Source: Glossina fuscipes (Eukaryota > Arthropoda > Insecta > Diptera > Glossinidae). From it: DNA of 64,000 nucleotides. The stretch is from positions 96,726 to 160,725 of the forward strand of contig NW_023998439.1 in NCBI RefSeq assembly GCF_014805625.2, in the 5' to 3' direction. Below the pieces are notes generated by a model that saw only the letters and a list, made by a program, of their open reading frames with translations, was not told the DNA's origin and did no database searches. Shown one piece after another: positions 1 to 9,000 of this stretch (its first letter is position 1; each line of letters starts with the position of its first letter). A program made the translations under genes and the position numbers.

Positions 1-1016
1 TCGACTAAGTGTCGCTTGTATGTAATCGTTTCGGAATAAGGGTGAAATTTATGATTAATTCCTTTTATTTCTATATAATTTGTTTATCAACATGTCTAGA
101 TCTGTATAGGTTTACGAATGGCAAAGGCTCGCTACGCTATTGTCAAGCACGTTTGCATATTTTTATATAAAACTTTTTACACCAACGTTATTAAACTAAA
201 TTTCTACAAAACAAATTGTTTACGTGCACATACGTACATAAAACATTTATTCATCATCGGCCTGGCACTGGAAGAATTTAAGTGAGAAACTTTATCTTCT
301 ATCCCATAATGTGAGGATATTTTGTTCGATTTTCTCGTCTCTCGTTCAAAGATTTATATGCTGACACACACTGCTATCGTGGGTAAAGGAATGGGATGAA
401 AGTAGTGTCAAAGTTGAAAAGAAAATAAAACAAACAAAACTTTGTAATATTCCACAGCAATTAGGTACAATGCTACAGCGGAGATGATGATAGAAAACTT
501 CAGAAAAGGCGACGACTTACGCAACTTATTGTGTGTGTGGTATTAAGTGGTATTTCGTAGAAATGTTAAAAAAAAAACAAAATTTCAAACTCATTTATAT
601 ATTCAAAATTGTGCAACCGCTGTAGACGTACGCACACATTGATTATATCTGAATTGGAATTCATTAAGATCACAGTTTTTTATTCTCTGGCCTGGTAGGA
701 TTTTTCCTTACCATCCGTCATCCATTGACGCGTTTTTATGGTGATCAAGTGGGTGTCACATACAAGCATCTTTTCCAATTTATAAACGTTCAAGTAGGTA
801 ATATTCTATTAAGAAAACGTAGACTTTGATAAGTCAAATCTTGAAAGCAACAAAGCAAAACAAAAGGTTCAAAGGTGCAAAACGAAAAATGCTCCACTAT
901 TTGACAAATTTTACCCATATTTTACAAATAAAAGCAATTATTATTTTTTTCAATTTTTTTTTTTTTTTTTATATAATTATAGTTGTCGAACCGTTGGAAC
1001 CAAAAAAATTTCAAGT
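1..1016. other. Non-coding AT-rich stretch left of the first TrxR-like gene
   Basis: No gene is supported here. On the minus strand this is the region downstream of the 1017-2450 gene. It contains a run of 17 T at 954-970, which reads as an A17 tract about 46 nt after that gene's stop codon. A short open minus-strand stretch near 690-760 ends in a donor-like GTAAGG, but it has no convincing acceptor and was not called. Confidence 0.5.
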
Positions 1017-2450
1017 TTAATTCTTTTTGTTAAAAAGTTGGGTGAAATTTTGTGCATTGGTGGCGCAAACTCCTACCGTCGCGAATAGCTTATGCAAAGT
1101 TAAACCGGAGTTTATGGCCACGGAAAAACCTTGCATAATTTCGCCAGCATTCGGTCCAGTAATATGCATGCCTAAGATGGGATAATGTTCATCGCATTTG
1201 GCGATCACTTTCATGTAGCAGAAATTCGTGCAATGGTGAGTTAAAGCAAGTTCTAATGGTTCGTAGTAACCATGATGTATCTGTATGCCGCTTCTGTCGA
1301 ACCGCTCCTCAGCCTCTTCTTCAGTTAAACCTACGAAACTATATTCCAACGGCGTGAATATTCTTCGCGCTACATTCTCATAATTCATTGTACGGCCGGC
1401 ACCGCTAAATAGCCGCTGAGCCAGGAGATCCCCGGCAGCCACAGCTACCGAAAATAATTTCGGCCGGCCACTGGTGATATCACCTAATGCATATACATTT
1501 GGCACAGTTGTTTCTTCATATTCGTTGACAATAATCTCAGAATCATTTAAAGCTGGATTTATGGCCGAGATGTTAATGTCGTCTAAAAGTGCTCGTCTAC
1601 CGATAGCCCAAATGACTCTATCAAATATACGAAATTCTTCGGCATTGTTTTTTTGACTGTTATTATAAGTAACAATTAAACGCTTACATCGCGTTAATGC
1701 TATTGACTTTGGGAAGCAATGTTGTAAAAATGCTACACCGCGGGAAGTCATGTCCTTCATTACAAGTTTAACCATCTCCTGATCGAAACCCCGAAGTACT
1801 TCACTACGGGCCATAACAGTCACATTGAAATTGAGACCATTTAAAATACCGGCTATTTCCATACAAACGACGCCACCGCCCACGCATAATGTTTTACCCG
1901 TGGGCGGTGATGGCAATGAGAAAAATTCGTCGCTTGTTATACCATATTCCAACGAGCCGGGGATTTTAGGATAAACAGGCTGAGTTCCAGTGGCCACTAG
2001 AATATGTTTACCTGTAACTAAAAGCTCTTCGTTGTTGATCAACTTAATCTTTACGCTGCGAGCATCAACAAACGAACCGAAGCCATTGAAGAATTTTATA
2101 TATTTCATACGGTCATCTTCTTTTGCAACATCTTCCGTAACATTTTGTATACTAGAAATCAACTTTCGCCAGTTTATTGGACGTTTACGTGCACTGCATA
2201 TGTTCCAACCATAGTAGGCGGCATGACGTATATCTTTTCCTAGCAAGCACGCTTGATGCATTTGCTTTTTGTATGTAATACCAGCGTTGGTATAAATTCC
2301 AGCAGCACCACGCTGTGGGTCTATACAAGCAACTTTGGCGCCTAGCTCCACCGCCTTTAGAGCACAGGCTAAACCACCGCTTCCGCCGCCAATGCAAACC
2401 AAATCAAACTCGTAATTATTATCATGCTTTTCAACTTCAATTTTTTTCAT
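1017..2450 (-). CDS. Thioredoxin reductase-like flavoprotein lacking both redox centres (pseudoenzyme candidate)
   Basis: This is a single uninterrupted frame of 477 codons, close to the usual core length of an animal thioredoxin reductase (TrxR). The order is: N-terminal FAD-binding GGGSGG at residues 21-26, a linker ending KKQMHQA, the NADPH-binding stretch GKTLCVGGGVVC with ARSEVLRGFDQ (both basic residues of that NADPH motif kept), the second FAD motif ALGDITSGRPKLF, and a C-terminal interface domain with TPLEYSFVG and GPNAGEIMQGF. TrxR passes electrons from NADPH through FAD to CVNVGC and then to a C-terminal Cys pair. Here CVNVGC is replaced by YTNAGI (Tyr53 and Ile58 at the Cys positions), and about eight residues before it are missing. 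The catalytic His is Cys and its partner Glu is Gln (GVCATNAQ). The protein ends before the RSGLDP-CC tail. It is therefore very unlikely to reduce thioredoxin, but may still bind FAD and NADPH. A recent pseudogene is the alternative, although the open frame argues against long neutral decay. The start chosen is the only Met before the FAD fold. Confidence 0.88.
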   Translation of the reverse strand: MKKIEVEKHDNNYEFDLVCIGGGSGGLACALKAVELGAKVACIDPQRGAAGIYTNAGITYKKQMHQACLLGKDIRHAAYYGWNICSARKRPINWRKLISSIQNVTEDVAKEDDRMKYIKFFNGFGSFVDARSVKIKLINNEELLVTGKHILVATGTQPVYPKIPGSLEYGITSDEFFSLPSPPTGKTLCVGGGVVCMEIAGILNGLNFNVTVMARSEVLRGFDQEMVKLVMKDMTSRGVAFLQHCFPKSIALTRCKRLIVTYNNSQKNNAEEFRIFDRVIWAIGRRALLDDINISAINPALNDSEIIVNEYEETTVPNVYALGDITSGRPKLFSVAVAAGDLLAQRLFSGAGRTMNYENVARRIFTPLEYSFVGLTEEEAEERFDRSGIQIHHGYYEPLELALTHHCTNFCYMKVIAKCDEHYPILGMHITGPNAGEIMQGFSVAINSGLTLHKLFATVGVCATNAQNFTQLFNKKN

Positions 2451-4087
2451 ATTTTTGAAAAAATTTTTTTTTGCATTTGTTTAGAAAATAAATACGAAAA
2501 TATCTTTAAAAAATTATTTCAATTTAGCAAATTTTTCTCAAATCAAATTCATAATTATGCAGTTCATCTTAAAATTTTTTTACTATTTTCGAGATATTTA
2601 AAAGATTTTGTTTAAAAAATAGATGCACAAATATTTAAAAAATATTTGTAAACTGAGTCTATTTGCTTTTAGACATGTTGATAGAGAGAAGATTTTGAAA
2701 TCATAGATGACATATTGAGATTGGCATTCACAGCCCAAATGATGGAAAGAAATTCTATTAAAAATTCACTTTTGACAAACGAACTTTATGCGAACAACGG
2801 ACAATCAGTTATCATTCGCTGAGTTTCTAGAAGAAGAAACTTAAGAAATATGCATTCGACCGTAAGAGTCAACTACTCGAGAAGTGTCTTTTAAACGTTT
2901 CCCTTTTCACGTTTTTTATCAACAATGATTGAGCATGAGGTCGTGGTAAAAGTTCTTTTTTGTCAGCCGTCTCGTTGAATGTGATCGGTGCGGTAGTATT
3001 ACAAGCATACGGTACGCGTACGATTATCGAAGAAGCGCAAACAACAATAGTTGCTTTCCTAGAGGCCAACAAATTAAGAAGTTGGTCCTCGATTTTTTTG
3101 GTTCATCAACCTTTGCAAGATTTTCTCATTGAAATTTCGGGCATGATAAGTATTGTTCCGTGAATTTTTAGGAAAAAGGGGCACTCTGTCTGTCATTCTT
3201 AGGTGAACAACTCAACCAATAAAATCGAACAAGCACCTAATATTCTTCTATTGCGTAAGCTAATTCTAGGAATGTCGGAGAAACGAAAAAAGTCGCTTGA
3301 CACCTTAAAACAAAAGGGTCTAATTGCTAAATTGAGACTCACAAAATCCGTCAAATTTTCAATAGGTGCAGTTAGTTTCATAAAATGCTATACAAGGAGA
3401 TAATTTAGATTGCTGTCGTTGCGGTTTATGTCACCGCTTGAGGTATCCTTTCATCAACACGTCTACCTAATGCTCTTGCTTGTTGGACAAGAAAATGCTC
3501 TTTAATATGCAGCTGGCATGCAAATTAATCTGCAAATTATTGTGTATATGTTTGGAACGTGGTTTCTTCGAACCTAAACAAACATTAGTACAATATCATG
3601 TTCCCAGTGTTGAATAAGAATACGCAAACAAAAGAAGGTTAGCATACACAACGAGAACGACTCCAGCTTTCATGGAAGCAGAATTCATTCAATCATTCAG
3701 AAAGAGCCAGCAACGTTCTACTACGACTTTAGAAATAATATTTGATTTAACAATTGATATACATCCCTAACTTGTATCTTTCACTTTAGTCTTTCACTTG
3801 CAGTATAAACAAATTATTGTTCAAGAATAAAATATTAGAAATGAAAGAAGCTTCTTCCTTCCGTCTTCAAAACTGTATCTAGGACAATGTGACCGATGTA
3901 AAAAGAAAAAAATCGTGAATAGGACGACTCTCACTAAGGAGTCCTAAGAGAAGATGAAACGAAAGATAAATTTTAAAAATTCGTATTTATCTAATTAGTG
4001 AAATTTAGTCAAGTTCATAAGCGTGTATTAATTAATTGCATTCACTTAGTGATAAAATTAAATTTGATTTTTGAAGCATAAAGTTTC
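2451..4087. other. Spacer between the two TrxR-like genes
   Basis: About 1.6 kb with no recognised gene. On the plus strand, two short open stretches (2960-3163 and 3203-3403) have somewhat protein-like composition, for example a Lys/Arg-rich segment around EKRKKSLDTLKQKG. They match no family I recognise, and ORFs of this size are expected by chance. The region just right of 2450 is very T/A-rich. It is the upstream flank of the left gene, and no clear promoter motif is visible in it. Confidence 0.4.
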
Positions 4088-5578
4088 TCAAGTTAGGACA
4101 TACAAGGGTTTCGAAGGATCCAAACCGGAACGTTTTGTTATAAACACTTTGGTTAGCTCTGCTGCATTGGTAAGGTAAACACCTACTGTTGAGAACAGTG
4201 CATCCACAGTCAAACCACAATTAATTGCCGCAGCAAAGCCTTGCAAAATTTCACCGGCATTCGGTCCAATAAAATGTATACCTATTATACGGCAGGCTTC
4301 ATCACGTCTCGTGATGACTTTTATATAACAATACGCAGTAGATCGTTGTGATACAATGAATTCAATCGGATTGTAATAACCATGATGCACGTCTATGTCA
4401 TTCTCATCGAATCGGCGTAAAGCTTCTTCTTCTGTCATTCCTACAAAACTGTATTCCAAAGGTGTGAATAACGTTGTCGGTATATTGTTGTAGTTCACGC
4501 AATCATCGGCGCCGCCGAATAATCGTCTAGCCACTGAAATTCCAGCTTTTATAGCTACCGGAGTTAGTTTGGGTCTTCCCTTCACGACATCGCCAACTGC
4601 GAAAATGTTCGGGACACTAGTTTGTTCAAAATTATTGACTACAATTTCATAATCATCTATTGTTAGATTCACGGCCGAGAAATTAATATCATCTAAAAGT
4701 GGCCGTCTACCCATCGCCCAAATGACTGTATCAAAAATACCATGTTCCTCGATATTTTCGTTTTTAATATTTCGAAACTTTACCAGCAACTGTTTGTTCT
4801 CAGTTAGTTCCACCGATTTTGGCAAACGGTATTGCAAAAAGGTTACACCACGCGAAGCCATGTACTCCTTCAAGATGTTTACCATTTCTTGATCAAACGT
4901 GCTGAGAATTTCGGCTCGTGCCATAACGGTAACATTGTAACCCAACTCATTTAAAAATCCGGCACATTCCATGCTTACATAGCCGGCTCCCACGCACAAT
5001 GTCTTACCCGGTGGTTTAGGCAAACTGAACAGATCATCGCTAGTTATGCCATATTCTAAAGCCCCAGGTATTTTCGGATAAACAGGACGATTTCCAATAG
5101 CTATCAATATGTATTTGCCTGTAATCTGTTGCTCTGAGCCGTTAGCCATTTTCACTCTTATTGTATGCTGATCAATAAATGAACCGATACCATTAAAGTA
5201 CGTCATGTTTCTAGTACGCAATTCTACTTTGACAACCCAATTAGTCGATCTGATGTTATTTTGTATTTCGGTAACCAGTTTTTTCCAATTTATTGCAGAG
5301 TCTTTAGGCACATTCCAACCGAAGTGGGTGGCATCTTCTATAGCATTACCTAGCAGAGCGGCTTGATGCATATGCTTTTTTGGTATGCAACCCACATTGA
5401 CACACGTTCCGCCAATACCCCAACGAGTTCCAATCGGTGTCGGTCGGACAAAATCCAAGCAGGCGACTTTGGCACCCAAACGTACTGCTTCTTTGGCGCA
5501 AGCTAAACCGCCCGAACCAACGCCGATGCAAATCAAATCGAAATCCCACATCTGAAATTCACTACGACTTTTTTTCAT
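4088..5578 (-). CDS. Thioredoxin reductase-like protein with intact CVNVGC but no Cys-Cys tail
   Basis: A single frame of 496 codons covering the full TrxR fold. The FAD-binding GVGSGG is at residues 19-24 and the N-terminal redox motif GTCVNVGCIPKK is intact (Cys59, Cys64). These are followed by ILIAIGNRP, the NADPH domain GKTLCVGAGYVSMECAGF with ARAEILSTFDQ, the second FAD motif AVGDVVKGRPKLTPVAI, and the dimer-interface domain. Two catalytic parts are lost. The interface His-Glu dyad (VGIHPTxAE in fly TrxR) reads VGVYLTNAAE, so His is Tyr and the dyad Glu is Ala. The tail reads RSGLDPSKPLYVLT instead of ending in SCCS. The second basic residue of the NADPH 2'-phosphate motif (LRGFD) is Ser (LSTFD). 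By eye it is roughly 55-60% identical to the 1017-2450 protein, and both lie in the same orientation, so this is a tandem pair. It could still form the proximal dithiol-FAD couple, but not the normal relay to thioredoxin. The lack of introns suggests a retrocopy origin (inference). Confidence 0.9.
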   Translation of the reverse strand: MKKSRSEFQMWDFDLICIGVGSGGLACAKEAVRLGAKVACLDFVRPTPIGTRWGIGGTCVNVGCIPKKHMHQAALLGNAIEDATHFGWNVPKDSAINWKKLVTEIQNNIRSTNWVVKVELRTRNMTYFNGIGSFIDQHTIRVKMANGSEQQITGKYILIAIGNRPVYPKIPGALEYGITSDDLFSLPKPPGKTLCVGAGYVSMECAGFLNELGYNVTVMARAEILSTFDQEMVNILKEYMASRGVTFLQYRLPKSVELTENKQLLVKFRNIKNENIEEHGIFDTVIWAMGRRPLLDDINFSAVNLTIDDYEIVVNNFEQTSVPNIFAVGDVVKGRPKLTPVAIKAGISVARRLFGGADDCVNYNNIPTTLFTPLEYSFVGMTEEEALRRFDENDIDVHHGYYNPIEFIVSQRSTAYCYIKVITRRDEACRIIGIHFIGPNAGEILQGFAAAINCGLTVDALFSTVGVYLTNAAELTKVFITKRSGLDPSKPLYVLT

Positions 5579-5965
5579 AGTTTCTTCGTTTATTCTTCTT
5601 TAGCAAATCCAAATTTTTGCTATATATATTTTTTATATTTTTTCCTGAATTAAAATTTGATTTTAGAATCGGAGATGTCTACGATTGATAAAAATAAAAA
5701 TGTAATCATTAAAAGTCACTCTGCCACTCTGTCTACGATAATGACTTTAACAAAAACTGCTAAGTTTGACGATTTTCTTTTATGGAGTTTATTTTCGAAG
5801 TTTGCCGCGGCCCGTGTTTCTATCAAATCTAATTTGAATCTTTACGTCATTCGCATTGCACAGTGATACGTACGGATACGAGTAGCGTTAACTTCTAGTC
5901 TAGTTATTATTATAAATTTAGCCAGAGAATAAATTCTAAGACTTAAAGTACTAGCATCTAAGGAT
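5579..5965. other. Upstream flank of the right TrxR-like gene
   Basis: AT-rich DNA upstream of the 5578 start, with TA-rich sequence near 5622-5640 that could serve as a TATA-like element on the minus strand. No gene is recognised. Confidence 0.35.
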
Positions 5966-6060
5966 TTCGGCTTTACTAAAAACTCTACCGCACTTGAGAT
6001 TTGAACCCACGACCATTGAGTTGCTAGCCGAAACTATGGCCTATTCGGCCACTCTGGGGG
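5966..6060 (-). repeat. tRNA-like sequence, probably a tRNA-derived SINE head
   Basis: Read on the minus strand, the sequence has an A-box-like TGGCCGAATAGG (about 6040-6051) and a B-box-like GGGTTCAAATC (about 5996-6007). They are spaced as in a tRNA internal pol III promoter, with a T-arm that pairs at four of five positions. No convincing acceptor stem or anticodon arm can be drawn, so a functional tRNA is unlikely. A tRNA-derived SINE or tRNA pseudogene fits better. The TAAATTTATAATAATAA sequence on the far side could be a decayed A-rich tail. Confidence 0.55.
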
Positions 6061-9000
6061 ATCGGTATAATATAAAATCTCATCAAGTTTGATTTTTCTT
6101 TTCCTTTGAATATTTAGATCCAACTTGTATGAGAAGGTCAAGCTAATATTATTGAGGTCATATTTATATGTACATATATAAAAATAAATAAATACGTAAA
6201 TATTTTTATAGGCAGTATATTCCCTTGTTTATCAATAAACGGCAAAATAATTAGTCGAGATGTAAATTCTCATAAGTCCAAGTTCAACATGCGAAGTAAA
6301 CTCTCAGGTTGTGATCTGAACCAAAAAGAGAGAAAATGAAAGCGAGTGAAGTGTTCTTCAAAATGATGTCACAAGTCACAAGTCAGTTTGCTTTCTAGGA
6401 AGAGATATCCGGAACGGTAAAATAGGTAGTTAAGGAAAGTAATCTAAGATAATCTCTCGTGAATGATGTTTTACAATAAAGCCTTTGAATAAAAGAGCTT
6501 GTGGTAATGGTTTCGTATCAGTGCTGATTGCTCGACAACAGAACAACAATCTTTTTAACTCGACGGGGAATTCCAGTGCGTTCAGACAATGAGCGTTTCC
6601 ATGTATCCCCCAAGGTACGATTAGTGTATATAGAAAACTTTTAATAGCAGATGCGGAAATAATGAAAAAGCATTCAATGGATTCCGAAAAATCTATAAAT
6701 ATTTGCGGCGCTTGTAAAACGATCGATTTTCTCTATCAAAGTTTTCAAAGTATATTTTTTTAAAAATGTTTGTAAAGTTTTTCAAGCATGCTTGCACTGC
6801 CTGCTTTGCTTCTCTATCAAGTATGCCAATAGGTGTATACAAATGCGTGCAGAGTTAGTTAAAACTAAGCAGAGATTGAACTAAAGTTTCGGAAAACTTT
6901 TTTCCTTTTTTTTCTGTTTTTTTTTTTTTTTTTATAAATCTGTTGTGGAAACTTTTTAAATTTATTTGTATGCGAACAGAACAGAAAGAATTCATCGTTT
7001 GGCGAATTCTCGTTTTAGCAAAATTTGCCATATGTTTCAATAAAGTTGTTCGCAAACGCATGTGTTGATATCAAACTGAAAAAGTTTATAAAGTGCAAAA
7101 ATTGCTTGGCACACATGAGCTGTTTAGTAATATCATCTACATATGGCGCCTCTACATTTTCTTTTTTTTTTTTTGTTTCTTGCTTAAATTTAAAACTTGT
7201 TGAATTGTCTTTCAAGCCTCGCGATTTTATATACGAGTAATAATTTCTTGTTAATTTTCTTAATATTTCTAATATCTAGGAAACAGTAATGAAGGCATGT
7301 GTGTAATCGACCCATAGGAGTATAATAATCCAATAAAAAGCTAATGCATACATGCCGCTTTAATATGATGTTCAGCATAAATAAGGAACGACAGATATGG
7401 TTTCAAAAACATCTTGAATTCCCCTTTTCGCTCTATTTGGGTAAAGGGTTTTGCAATATCGGTGAGTACTTGCTTTTTGAATTGAAGTCTAACAAGTACA
7501 ATAAATAAATTTAAGAGGCATAGAGTTTAACTAACAAACAAAAGACAGACATGCCTGGATTGTGGGATAATCATTCGCGGATAAAAATCGCCGCGAATTG
7601 GAAAGATTAGTTGGTGTTGTAAAACACTGTTGAGTATGGAGAAAAAGGAGGAATTTTCCAACACTTTACCCAACAAGAGGTAGCCGATAAAGTTCTTTTT
7701 AAAGTTCATGAGTGCCTATGGCAAAGGGTTTTAATGTCGCTGACATCGTGGTCAGTCGAGTGATACGTAATCACTTCCCACGTCGTGCGAAAAACGTATC
7801 GTGCGCCAAGAGCTCGAGATCAGTGACTTATGTTAAACGTTTGATTATGAGTTATTGCTGTCATATAATAATTTCGACAGCGAACTTGCCTAGCAATAGC
7901 AATATACTTTGTGCCCAAGTTATGAAGAAGAATTTTTTATGCTTAACTAATTCATTAAGCACAGCACAAGCGATTAATTCGTGCGCATAAATAGTTGATA
8001 TCTTAGCGATAGATAATTTCTTTCTTAGAGAAAAAGTATCCTCGTGGTGGATGTGATTACTTGAGATAGCTTTATCAGCTGAAATCAATAAACTAAATTG
8101 TTTCCATTAGTAGGTGAGTACGCCTCGTGCTCGAACCATGCTTTGCTTTTTAAAATAAACTCTGATAAAAGAATCAATTCTTCGTTCGAGTGTGAAGATC
8201 GCTGCGCTCGTTAAGGAGAATGAATGATTTAGGATGTCCAGCGACTTTAAAACTCGAACTCATTTTTGAGAGAAGCCCGTTTAACCTCTTTGCTACCAAG
8301 ATCTGCTGGGGAAATTATCTATCATCGGCCAATATTTTTTAAAGCATTATAAAAAAATAAAAAAACAATTTTTTTTAAGCTGATAAAAAAATGTGAGGCT
8401 ATACGAAATCCGTGAGTATGAAGATTGGTATCGAGCGAATTAAATTCGTACGCAACAGTAATAGATATAGTAATAGCAGGAGGTGTCAAAGGTTCTCTAT
8501 TGACCCTCAACTTGGGCAACACACTCTTAACAATCTCTAATGTTATAAAACAACACGATTTTCCGAAATGTCAAAACCTGGGTAAATCTTCGAAATTGTG
8601 CATATCAATTTGCGAAGAAGCTGAAGAGCGTATACATAAACAGGCCCAATTTGAAGTTTTGAAATATATGCCATATATAGTATAATTTATGAATTCTCCG
8701 AGTATTAGAGATCCGAGTATATAAATTAAATAGATGCAGATGGCAGATTTTTCTGGCTTCCGATTTCCCATATGCTTTTAATAATCTCTTTATGTCATAG
8801 GTTTTTTAAGTCTCACAAGAAGTGAAGGGATATTGAGGAGATAGCCTCTGACGCCATGACTTGAATTTAAATAAAAAGTTTATATGATAGGTAGACCAGT
8901 TTTACCAGTTGATTTACAATGTTCGAATGATTCTAATTAAAAGTAACTTTCCTGAAAGTGCATAAGAAGAGTGCATAAAAAACTTTTGTATTTAAAAAAG

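Noticed and set aside
1474..2397. Short ORFs on either strand within the left TrxR-like gene
   Set aside because: Shadows of the 477-codon frame.
4080..4092. TGA at the end of the right TrxR copy read as selenocysteine
   Set aside because: Fly TrxRs use a Cys-Cys tail rather than selenocysteine, the codons before TGA (VLT) do not resemble a Cys-Sec context, and the frameshifted CMS-stop explains the tail better.
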